The notes beneath the pieces are model-generated. The model saw nothing but the letters and a program-made list of their open reading frames with translations. It was not told the origin of the DNA and did not search any database. A stretch of DNA of 64,000 nucleotides from Lineus longissimus (taxonomy: Eukaryota; Nemertea; Pilidiophora; Heteronemertea; Lineidae): assembly GCF_910592395.1 (NCBI RefSeq), contig NC_088311.1, positions 23,964,646-24,028,645 of the forward strand, written 5' to 3'. Within the stretch, counting starts at the first letter, position 1, and the number at the start of each line of letters is the position of its first letter. Of the stretch, positions 1 through 9,351 are shown piece by piece. The translations under genes were made by a program, and so were the position numbers.

Positions 1-78
1 ACTCACTGAAGGGGATAACGCTGAGCTGAGCTAACGCTGGCGTTTGTCCCTCGATGTCGATTGAGCATCCGAAAATGT

Positions 79-115
79 ACACTCTGGACGCAGTGGACCG
101 GCCTCGTTCCTCACC
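79..115 (-). repeat. Dispersed short repeat, copy 1
   Basis: On the minus strand this reads as a stretch containing GGTCCACTGCGTCCAGAGTG. Closely related copies lie at about 2494-2535 (+), 21424-21466 (+) and 28862-28904 (+). It sits in the first intron of the hydroxyacid oxidase-like gene. No ends or target-site duplication can be defined, so it is probably a core of an old interspersed element. Confidence 0.6.
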
Positions 116-177
116 TATGAATATGATGACGAAATGGACTGCCCCGGGACTCTGCACAGTCATAGGCTTTTTCTTAC

Positions 178-317
178 CTTCTGAATGCTTCGACGTTGTC
201 CCGCATTGTCACTTCATCGTCGGCGCCATGGTTGGTGAAGACCCTGCTGACGGATGGAAGATGGGTGGCCGCATATTTCTCAAAGTCCCCAATACAGACG
301 AACCGCTTATCAGCCAT
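178..317 (-). CDS. HAO1-like: Hydroxyacid oxidase-like, first coding exon (gene continues left of window)
   Basis: The exon runs from ATG at 317 down to a GTAAG donor just below 178 (46 codons plus 2 nt). It reads MADKRFVCIGDFEKYA, then a stretch ending GADDEVTMRDNVEAFR. This layout, a short leader, an F/Y-E-x-x-A core, GA-D-E-E/V-T and DN-x-x-AF, is the N-terminus of the FMN-dependent 2-hydroxyacid oxidase family (glycolate oxidase), peroxisomal enzymes that oxidise glycolate or longer 2-hydroxyacids to 2-oxoacids with release of H2O2. Only the N-terminal part of the barrel is present. The FMN-binding and catalytic residues lie in later exons off the left edge. Bases 1-177 are intron and contain one copy of a dispersed repeat (79-115). 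HAO1 and HAO2 types cannot be told apart from one exon. Confidence 0.72.
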
Positions 318-732
318 TTTAATGAGTATCTTTTAGTATAGACCTGTACAATGCTATTAGATAAACAAAGTGAGCCTAGAGATTGGACATGTCGATAGTG
401 TAAGGCCTATATGCGGGAATTGGCGCAATAAAATGTACTGGTCCACATTTACATCATGGAGGTACTCTACCCTCGTCTGTTTATGGGTACTTTCAAATTA
501 TGCAGGTAGGCCTCCAGGCCCAGCCCCTGCCGGTGTCATTCAGGTATGGAACTATTCTCGGCCATTGATGTGCATTCAACTGGCGCCGACCAAGGCATTT
601 GTGGCAAGCGCTGGCCCTGTCATCATTCGCGATTTTTTATACAGCGTGCGCCAGAAATAATGAATCATTGTACTGTGAACTTGGGGCTCTATAGTCAAAT
701 TCATCAGTATTCTTCAACAATGAAGAGGACTT

Positions 733-1413
733 TTGACTGTTGACGTTAGATCCTCGAGATCTAACACCAAACTCGGGTGCACTGTAACACTTGTCATCAC
801 CGCCACAGGGGGAAAACTGCAAGCCCATATCACGTTCCCACGTAGAGGATTTGTAAGACAACTTGCGGCCCTTGAAGACCAACAACTGCCAGCTAATGTA
901 GTTGTAACGAATTCAGCGACGGGATGGGTGAAACAGGAGACGGCAGAACATTGGTTCGACACGGTGTTTGAGCCTTATATGACGGCTGAAGCAGCTGACC
1001 AATTTTTGCTCCTTGTAGATCGCTACAAAGTCCACCGGAAGGAAGCCTTCGGTATGAGAGTGATGAACCTGGCAGGTGTCCTTGACTTCAATCCGGCGGG
1101 GTGCACTTCGCCCGTGCAGCCTAGATTTAACTGTGATGAAATCCGTGAAGAGCGAAATAAGAAAAGCCTGGAAGAGGTGGAAGAAAGACCACACAGACAA
1201 CGAAGGGCGTAGTCCACGCATTGAACTTCTAGATGTTGTTCGCATAGTGAGTCAGGCATGGGATACGGTACCGGTCGCAGTCGTCGAAAGCGGATTTGAA
1301 AGAGCCTTCCGACCTGTCCCCGTCGATGGAGGACCATTGCCTCTTCTTGACGAGGAGGAGGAAGGACATAGAATTCGAAAATGTAGATCAGGAGGAAATA
1401 GACATTATGGAGT
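733..1413 (+). pseudogene. Frameshifted pogo-like DDE transposase remnant
   Basis: The first frame (733-about 1130) contains TNSATGWV, WFDTVFEP and LLLVDRYKVHR followed by AGCTSPVQP, in the order of the DDE domain of pogo/Tigger/jerky transposases (a second catalytic Asp in an L-L-x-D-x-x-x-x-H context, then a G-C-T-S-x-x-Q-P block). The frame then shifts. The C-terminal part (RIVSQAWDTVPVAVVESGFERAF) continues in another frame from about 1130 to 1366, and a further shift gives an acidic end with a stop at 1411-1413. The Asp normally seen just after the Q-P block appears lost. No DNA-binding domain was recognised upstream. It cannot encode an active enzyme. Confidence 0.75.
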
Positions 1414-1468
1414 AGGCCTTCATCAACTGGGATGTGATTGTGACTTCAGCCTTCGAGTAACTGCAGAG

Positions 1469-1603
1469 CAGGGACGTAGCTATCGCCCGGGGGGGGGGGG
1501 GGGAAAAAATATTTTGCCACTTTCTTGCCAAGACTTGAATGAAAAACACTTTTTTGAGAGGCATTTGCCAACCCCCCCCCCCCCCCCGCTAACTACGCTC
1601 CTG
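1469..1603. mobile_element. Small hAT-like MITE with G and C homopolymer arms
   Basis: The left end CAGGGACGTAGCTATCG and the right end, read inverted as CAGGAGCGTAGTTAGCG, are terminal inverted repeats. Inside them lie a run of about 14 G (near 1489-1502) and a run of about 17 C (near 1572-1588), so the whole 135 bp can fold back. Ends beginning CAGGG-x-CGTAGCTA are typical of hAT-type MITEs. The 8-bp flanks (1461-1468 and 1604-1611) do not match well, so the target duplication is decayed or the borders are off. Confidence 0.5.
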
Positions 1604-2065
1604 TGCGGTCTTGTGCCAATTTTGACTGTTCAAAAGAAGTGCAGAAGTGACGCGGTTCAAAATTGAGCGGTAAACAGTTCCCTCACCTATCGTTGACTGC
1701 GGTACATGATTTTTGACACACCCTGTATGAAAGCACACTTCTAGTCTGACTTTTAATAGAACCACGTGTGCCTGGATTCCCGAATGGCCCCTTTTTCGTG
1801 GACTAAATACTGTTTCATAACCATGGTACGCCGCAAACCGCAAACGTTTACCGAGCCCGGCGAACCAGCAATCACAAATGGGCCTCTTTGTCAAACAAAA
1901 TTCATGTAGTAATGTGGGAGGTACTACTGATTTTTAATGAGGTACCCATAAACAGACGAGGGGAGAGTATTATTAATACCTCCATGTTTACATGTAGGTC
2001 GACATTATCTAAATCGTGATGTTGCGTCCCAACTAATTGAACTTGTAACTTGGATAGCAACAAGT

Positions 2066-2133
2066 TGTTTTTGTTTTTGTTTTTTGTTTTTGTTTTTGTT
2101 TTTTGTTTTTGTTTTTGTTTTTGTTTTTTTGTT
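2066..2133. repeat. (TTTTTG)n simple repeat
   Basis: T-rich tract with a G every five to seven bases (GTTTTTGTTTTTTGTTTTTG pattern). It lies between the transposon relic and the WDR83 gene. No coding potential. Confidence 0.9.
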
Positions 2134-2162
2134 TGGAACGAGTTTACAATCCCCGATCACAC

Positions 2163-2560
2163 CCCAAAATAAGCCATGAAGATAGAAAATTCAAAACGAA
2201 CTGACTACGGGTACGGCAGCCGTATCCCCAATATGAAATTGAATTAAATGCCGAATTTTCATCGTTTACTGAACTTGAAAAGGCAAAAAGAATATATGAA
2301 GATGTAAACTTTTGCAAGATGTATACTCGGAGGTCTCGAACGATCGAGAAGTGCCTGAAACGGACGCCGAAGCGGCACTTTAATCCACAACTGCAGTTTG
2401 GCGACCTGCCGTACGAATAGCCAAAAAATGTTCAGATACGGCTGCCGTACCGGTATCCTCGGCCAATTTAAAACTTCCTTGGTCCTATCCGGGCGACAGG
2501 ACCCAACGAGGCCGGTCCACTGCGTCCGGAGTGTAGAAGCAGATTGAGCAACAATTCCTG
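2163..2560. repeat. Inverted TACGGCAGCCGTA pair and dispersed repeat copy 2
   Basis: The near-palindrome TACGGCAGCCGTATCCCC near 2210-2228 recurs inverted near 2436-2455. Farther on, at about 2494-2535, lies a second copy of the dispersed repeat seen at 79-115 (GGTCCACTGCGTCCGGAGTG). No gene was seen here. This is the spacer upstream of WDR83. Confidence 0.45.
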
Positions 2561-2853
2561 CCAATCTGTAAAAGTAAGAGTAAAAGTAAAAGTAAAATTA
2601 AAATTAGAAGCGTAGTGACCGTTGGGTAACAGTGTCAGAAACAGTAGATCCGCCTTATGCTGACCGAAATGCCGCTAGGCTAGTTACTCGAATGGTCCTT
2701 TAAGAATGGTAAACTCTGTAATTACTAATTTGTACTCCTTTAATCTCATTTCTGGGATCTAGCCTCGTTCTGGCAAGACAACAATATTGGCACGTTGAGG
2801 AAATCCACTCTATTTGGCAGTTTAGCCCGAATTTAGCATGAAAGGATTTATAA

Positions 2854-5800
2854 ATGGCTTCAAAAGTTTCGCAAGGAATCCCTGAAAAGGTTGTGCACAT
2901 CTTAGATTGCAAACAGCGCGCAGTGAGGGCAGTACGGTTCAATGGTAAGGGTTTCAAAAAGGTTCCAACAGCTGACTCGGTGACTGTATAGCATGTAATG
3001 TATAGTCCAAGTCAGTAGTGTAGTGTAGTATTTTTGAATTACTGTCGTTTCGCTACATTGCCAGTTCGCTACAAGTCGTTTCGCTACATGTGGCGGTCGT
3101 TTCGCTACATGGTAGGTCGTTTCGCTACATGGGTGGAGTCGTTTCGCTACATGATGGGTATGGTCGTTTTGCTACATGGAGGACGTTTGGCTACTACATG
3201 GGTGGAGACGAGCGAGCCAACGCGAAGGCCTTGCAAAGGCCTCCAAATCTGCGTTGGAGTGCGTTTGAATGACCCCTGTCAATCAATAATAAGTACGTAT
3301 ACACGGATACAGACGGTTGAGCGAGCCAACGCGAAGGCCTTACAAAGGCCTCCAAATCTGCGTTGAAGTGCGTTTGAATGACCCCTGTCAATCAATAATA
3401 AGTACGTATACATGGATAGACGATTGAGCGAGCCAACGCGAAGGCCTTGCAAAGGCCTCCAAATCTGCGTTGAAGTGCGGTTGAATGACCCCTGTCAATC
3501 AATGATAAGTACGTAATTGAGCGAGCCAACGCGAATGGATGTCTATGAGGTTACTGGTCCATTCAAGTGCGAACAAACTCTCAACAACTGTTCTGTCGTT
3601 ATCTCCCCGTCGCTGTAATCGTCCCATGCCTTAAAGATACGTCTTTGAAGCGCAACGTACTTCTTTCGCTGTATTCTGTGCAACTTGCCCTCAGAAACCA
3701 GCCGTACCTGAAGATGAATAATGGTAGTTATATGAACAGAAAAAAAAACAAAACAAAAAAAATCCTTTTTGTAGTTTGAAAATTTGGTTTTGTTTTATTG
3801 TATGTATGTATTACTCATTTATTAATTTTAAATTCTTATATTTCAGAAACAAAGGTGCTTTAGAAGTGATGATCTCGGGCCTAACTAGAATACATGTATT
3901 TTTTGTATTCATCACCAACTCTTTTTTTTATGTGGCCTAACCCAGGCCAGGACGACAAGAACCCCCTTGCGCGCCATCAAACCGTATAAGTTTTTTTACC
4001 GGCAAACTGTGCTATAATAAATTTGTAGTCACCACCGGGAATTATAGTAGGGTAACATAGAGTAAAAGTAATGACTACATCCATGTAGCGAAACGACTCC
4101 ACCCATGTAGCGAAACGTCCTCCATGTAGCGAAACGACCATACCCATCATGTAGCGAAACGACTCCACCCATGTAGCGAAACGACCTACCATGTAGCGAA
4201 ACGACCGCCACATGTAGCGAGACGACTTGTAGCGAACTGGCAATGTAGCGAAACAGCCTGATACCGTATTTTTAAGTACATCATGTAGTAATGCTATGCC
4301 CAATGCATGTAAATTTGACGTCCAAAATGATGTCTTTTGGTATGATGACATCATATTAACTGTAAACATCTTCCATTTTGAACTTTCCATTTTCTGTTTT
4401 TCTCTTCCAGCTGATGGGAATTACTGCCTAACCTGTGGCAGTGACAAATCTCTAAAACTGTGGAACCCACACACAAATAAACTCCTAAAGACCTACAATG
4501 CGCATGGCTATGATGTTCTAGATGCACAAGGGAGTTGTGACAATTCTCAGCTGTGTTCATGTGGTATGGACAAAACTGTGATACTCTGGGACGTCGCATC
4601 AGGAAAAGTTCTCAGAAAATTCAGGGGTCATGTTGGTAAGTATTTACGAGCAGTGATCCAAAAGCTAAATTATATTTGCTTGCACAAAACTCAGAACTAC
4701 ATGGCCCATCACATGAATTGGTCAAAGTTTTCAGAAGATAATGCAAAATTTCATAACAAGTTGCCTTATCCCTGTAAGTGTAAGTGTCTAAAGAAATGAC
4801 CATGCTTTCTGCAGGTAGGACGAACTGTGTAAAGTTCAATGAAGAGTCAACTGTGATATTATCGGGATCGATTGATGGTTCTGTGAGGATATGGGATTGC
4901 CGAAGCAGACGTCCAGAGCCAATTCAGGTATGCTCTAGTGGTTTTTTATGTGATAGATTCATAATAGTTGGATTTGAAAATAAGGCCTATAAATCAATAT
5001 CATTTATCAATATAGAAAAGCAATGTAGGATTAAAAAGTCTTAATTGGACTTCACAACTTCCCAGTTATGAGTACTCTATAATCACTTATGCCATCAATT
5101 TCCCTGCAAACAAACTTGCTCAGGACTTGCATTTATCATCTATCATTGTACGAAATATTTAAATTTTAAGCCATTATATTTTTCAGATTTTAGATGAAGC
5201 CAAAGATAGTGTGACTGCGATACAAGTGTCAGACTATGAGATTCTCACTGGTTGTGCTGACGGCCGAACGAGGCGTTATGATCTGAGGAATGGGCAAATT
5301 CTGGTCGATCTGGTTGGGAGTGAGTCTTTCTTATACTTCGACTGGTGCTTTCCCCTTCTGTTCTGACTCCCATACTTTTACCTCGGTCAAAAGGGGGTCA
5401 AGATGGCATTGCCCACCCTTTCCATATCTGATCAGTTGCTGCATGAGGTACATTTTCAAACACCTTCTGTCATGTCTGTTCCCCACCCGTTATGTATGTT
5501 TATCTTTTGAGGTTCGATTGACTTGCTAATAAGTCTAACCTCGTCATGGTTATGTCATCCGGTGTCTTGAACATATTCCCAGCAGACTCCTATCATTTGT
5601 AGCATACTGGGATCCCGGGTCCCCAAATCTCATGCCAATCAATCTCTGCTTTGAATTTCAGATTCAGTGACGTCAGTTAGTTTCACCAAAGACGGTCAGT
5701 GCATCCTTGTGACGACTCTTGACAGCACCCTCCGTCTTTTTGACAAGGATTCAGGAGAGATGCTGAATGAGTAAGTCTCCTGGAAGTTTGAATTGGGTAC

Positions 5801-6497
5801 CCAAAACCCACTTGTTATATTTTCTTTTCTTATCATATAAACTCCTTCACTGTCAAACGCGCTGTGTAATGGTAGCAGATTTCCATCACTTCACTGCCAT
5901 GGTTCTGGAATTAAACAGTTTTTCACTGTAACACGAGATGTCATGGTGGTACTGTGTGTTGTAAGAATTCACTTTTAAGCATGTGGGGCTTTTAAACTAA
6001 ACTAGCATCGGCTTATTGTGTGGTTGTCATTGCATTTCTAGGTATACCGGTCATAAGAACACTGATTACAAGGTGGACAACTGTTTGAACAGCGATGATA
6101 CGCATATCTTAAATGGTTCAGAGGACGGTGCTGTCTACGTATGGGACCTCGTTGATGTAAGTAACAGCTCAGTGATGATGATATTTCAGTGTTTTTTCAA
6201 GAGTTGAACCCAGTGTCGTGGAAGGTTGGTGCTGAGCAAGGAGGATACCGCGGTGACGTCACATCACGTGATCACATCCTTGGGTGCTGAGGTTGATATG
6301 TTGACCTGGCTGGTTTACTGCAGTATTAAGAACGGATTTGTGATCTCTTTCAGGGCAAAGTTGTTACAAAGTTGCAGCATCCTGGACGATCTTGTGTGCA
6401 TTCGCTCAGTTACCACCCCAGTGAAGTCTGCCTCCTCACAGCCTATGAGGACAAAGTTTTTGTGTGGAAAACACAGCACGGACAGAGCCATGACTGA
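2854..6497 (+). CDS. WDR83: WD repeat-containing protein 83 (MORG1), complete
   Basis: Seven exons: 2854-2944, 4411-4635, 4815-4927, 5187-5319, 5662-5770, 6042-6156, 6354-6497 (930 nt, 309 residues). All junctions have GT/AG signals and compatible phases. The protein opens MASKVSQGIPEKVVHILDCK, then seven WD40 repeats with W-D or equivalent ends (SLKLWN, VILWDVAS, VRIWDCRS, RRYDLRNG, LRLFDKDS, VYVWDLVD, VFVWKTQ). Length and order match animal WDR83 (about 315 residues), a seven-bladed propeller scaffold for the ERK cascade that has also been linked to spliceosome complexes. Intron 1 (1.47 kb) is unusually large because it holds a foldback element with tandem repeats. A poly(A) signal follows at 6894-6899. 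The neighbouring HM13 gene is convergent. Confidence 0.93.
3036..4255. mobile_element. Foldback element with tandem-repeat arms, in WDR83 intron 1
   Basis: The left arm (about 3036-3195) is built from repeats of GTCGTTTCGCTACATG with spacers GTGGCG, GTAG, GGTGGA and ATGGGTATG. The right arm (about 4077-4253) is its inverted copy, with spacers in mirror order, differing at only a few bases. Between the arms lie 3.5 direct repeats of about 109 bp (3210-3540) and about 540 bp of AT-rich unique sequence. The structure resembles foldback or terminal-inverted-repeat elements with satellite-like ends. No transposase is present, so it would be non-autonomous. Confidence 0.75.
3210..3540 (+). repeat. 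Tandem repeat, about 109-bp unit, 3.5 copies
   Basis: Units begin GAGCGAGCCAACGCGAA at 3210, 3319, 3426 and 3519, giving spacings of 109, 107 and 93. Each full unit holds the palindromic AAGGCCTTGCAAAGGCCT and the segment TGACCCCTGTCAATCAATAA. The last copy is cut short. The array lies inside the foldback element in WDR83 intron 1. Short ORFs through it follow the repeat and are not genes. Confidence 0.9.
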
Positions 6498-6893
6498 ATT
6501 GGACTTGTGCTATGAACAGTAAAGAGATGGGGATGAAACATTTTTTTGACAATGCAGTGTCGCATAGTCCTAGATTGAAGATAAAACACAGACAATGTGT
6601 GATAACAAGAGACCACATGTCATGGTCTTGTTTTGAGTCAATAATAGTCAGAAGACATAAACCATTGTAGAAGTTCAGACTCGTGTTGGGCTCCAGAAGT
6701 CCTTCGAGATGTACTGTGTTCTCGGTCGTCACTCTTGAGTTGGGTAGATCTGTTGATTGGGTTGGACACTAGTCCATGGCATCGTGGTAGACCTACACGA
6801 ATGGACAGTGGACATGCTTACACATAGAATGCCAATCATACAATATACATTGTACATGTAAACTACATCTGTTTTTATAGATTGTGAGTCGGT

Positions 6894-6899
6894 AATAAA
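6894..6899 (+). terminator. WDR83: Poly(A) signal of WDR83
   Basis: AATAAA about 400 bp after the WDR83 stop, in an AT-rich stretch. It is the first good match downstream and implies a 3' UTR of about 0.4 kb. Confidence 0.6.
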
Positions 6900-7840
6900 A
6901 GCTTTTTTCAAATGAAAACTTGAGCGATGTTGCGCTTTATTTCCTTGAACTATGGGTAAACCCTCATAGGTTCTGTTGTCACCTGGTGAAGAATGATTAC
7001 AACATTGCCTCCGATGTATCCAGACTTAATGACCTGCTTCCGATGTATCCCGACTTAATAACCCAAACTAGACCTGGATGTGTCATTGTGCACTCGACAT
7101 CATTTCCTCCCTTTTCATTGTCAAAATTTGAGATTCTCTATGATGTTGTGCAAGAGACATCTTGACCCTGTCCTCTTAACTGTCAGATTGTGACCATTTC
7201 CTAGAAAATATCCACACGCAAACAATATTTCAACATGACCTGAATATGAATGAGCCATCCTGAGATTTTGTCATTGTCTTCAGCACAGCCAGGTTGTGAT
7301 ATTGTCTTTGATAATATCCAAGTTTGCTCTTTGGCCTGTATGCTACATTGCGCACAAGACATGCTTCTTCTCCCTGGTCATAAGTTCAACCTTTGGTCAA
7401 AGGACATGAATGATTTAGTCCTCTTGGTTCCAGGGAGGCACAGACGGCTATAGATCAATCTCATGAGTCATTGGCTAGTGTTTATCTTAAGATACCCACA
7501 CTTAACACAACTCTTACATGGGTTATTGTCTGATACATATATAATGTACAATGACCCCGATGTGACAGTGTTCGCAGGCATCTACATGTCGCGCTTGGTC
7601 CTCAGTTCTGTCAAATTGTGAAGAAGCTGGTCAGATTGTAACATTCGTCTTTTAAAGGAAGGTTCATTCTGCGCACACTAGGAGAGAAACAGATATGGCT
7701 GCATTCATATACTTCAATGACAAATAGATCGAGAAAACTAGTTATCTGTTGAGGCCATACCACTTTATTCTTCAGATACATCAACAAAAATACATACATC
7801 TCTGAACCAATGGACATACTCCACTTGATGTGGCTCTTAA
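6900..7840. other. Convergent intergenic spacer / HM13 3' UTR side
   Basis: No coding exon recognised. The sequence contains a short repeated phrase (CCGATGTATCC...GACTTAATAACC near 7010-7065). The region lies between the WDR83 poly(A) signal and a TTAA-flanked MITE. Part of it may belong to the HM13 3' UTR. Confidence 0.4.
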
Positions 7841-8105
7841 AGGGACAACTGGGGCATGGGATTTAGGAGGCAAGGAGGATGAAGTCCCCACTCAATGCCA
7901 TGAAGCGCCACACTAAAAGCTGATCATATTCTCTATAACACTTATTGCCTGTGCCGTGAGGCGGTTTTGGATAAGTTACAAATTTCAGGTAGACGGAGGG
8001 TTACATTCTATTTTAGTGAAATGCTTATTGCTGTTTTATAATAATGATTTTTAGTGATCCTGTTTTCACATGAAAACAGAATACCAACATGCCCTACTTG
8101 TCCCT
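7841..8105. mobile_element. TTAA-flanked MITE (piggyBac-like ends)
   Basis: The left end AGGGACAACTGGGGCATGG and the right end, inverted as AGGGACAAGTAGGGCATG, form terminal repeats of about 20 bp. Both sides are flanked by TTAA (7837-7840 and 8106-8109), the target duplication expected for piggyBac-type elements. The 265-bp element has no reading frame. It lies downstream of the HM13 stop, perhaps within its 3' UTR. Confidence 0.7.
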
Positions 8106-8109
8106 TTAA

Positions 8110-9351
8110 GCCTTCAACGCACAATACACATTGTCTAGTGAGAAAGCATACATTCTTTCAAACTGTTATGTATGCACTGGACATTTGGGTTTACCACCTG
8201 ATCATTATGAAACATCTACAACTAACATACCCCCCGACTGGACAACAGTCACAACAATGTACGTTTATTAGAATTAGGCATGAGCCTAACGACAGAACAT
8301 GTTAGTCATGTACTTCATGTACAAGCACTAGAATATCATCTGATTGTTTACCAAAATAGACATGCCTGAGAGTCAAGCTGTACAGTTACATATACTGCAC
8401 AACCCAGGGTGAAGATCTCTAACTTCTTTGAGAACAATGTACACAAATTCTTGAAACTTGTATTCACTTGGATTCATTTACAAAATTTACCAGTCGAAAG
8501 CAATAACTGTCAAGACTCAAATTGAAGCACTAGTCCCTCATGCCGCTGATCCACCAGCTATCGGGAGGGAGTCTGAAAGTATTGACCAATACTCACCCCC
8601 TTACGGATAAAGGTTGGAACCGAATTCCTGGGTGTATGGTCTATCATGTCTATAGTTATGATTACACTTAAACTGATATTATCAGAGTAGAACGCTGGAA
8701 ACATGATTCACTCAATAAGAACTCTCCCCTCCTGCAGTTGGCCAATTATGTTTGCCGACTCTGCAATTGCACAGTGTTAAATGCAGATGGTGCCTCTGCC
8801 CTGATACCATCCATCGTGTCCCGTTAATTTTCCAATTCAAGCATTTGAATAAACAATGCCAGTGGCCGAGGGCTAAAAACTACATGCACATGTAGCCGAG
8901 ATGACCATGAACACATACATGCATGATGACATAAAATACTCCATCACCTTTTTGGGGGTAAAACATAAACCGCACCATAAAGCTACTGACATCTTCCTTC
9001 TTGTCTTTGAGATTTGCTCCCAACAGTGAGCATTTTTTAAATCAAGCAACCACTGACCAATGAGGATCGTTTTCGGCCAGAAAACATTGCTAACCAAAGT
9101 GTAGAATCAGACCTCACGAAATAGCCACTATACATTACATAGCAAACATCAAGACCAAATTTAACTTCTGATGACATGTACGATAATAACAGAACAGCCT
9201 CACAAGCTTCCCAAGTGATGAAAACAGAAGAACCTTTTTAAAGAACTTCCTCATGTCTCCCAAAACAGAATTCACATACAAGTAAAGAAGATGTTGAAAA
9301 AATCTATAAAAAGAGCCTTCACTTCATAAATATTATATGATTCATCAGAGT
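8110..9351. other. HM13: Non-coding stretch, probably HM13 3' UTR
   Basis: No exon recognised on either strand. The region follows the HM13 stop on the minus strand and is AT-rich with scattered TTTATT (for example 8263-8268), which is AATAAA on the minus strand, so it is most simply read as a long 3' UTR. Confidence 0.4.

Larger units (their letters stand above)
453..1990 (+). mobile_element. Decayed pogo/Tigger-type DDE transposon with terminal inverted repeats
   Basis: A stretch near 455-493 (CTCGTCTGTTTATGGGTAC and flanks) returns inverted near 1939-1986, giving candidate terminal repeats about 1.5 kb apart. Between them lies a broken transposase reading frame (733-1413). Such DDE elements of the Tc1/mariner-pogo superfamily move by cut and paste. 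The element has been hit by a smaller insertion at about 1469-1603. The outer borders are imprecise and I could not confirm a TA target duplication. Confidence 0.6.

Noticed and set aside
3210-3540. CRISPR-like array of repeats
   Set aside because: The repeated unit is the whole 109 bp without unique spacers, the locus is eukaryotic, and it lies inside a foldback element.
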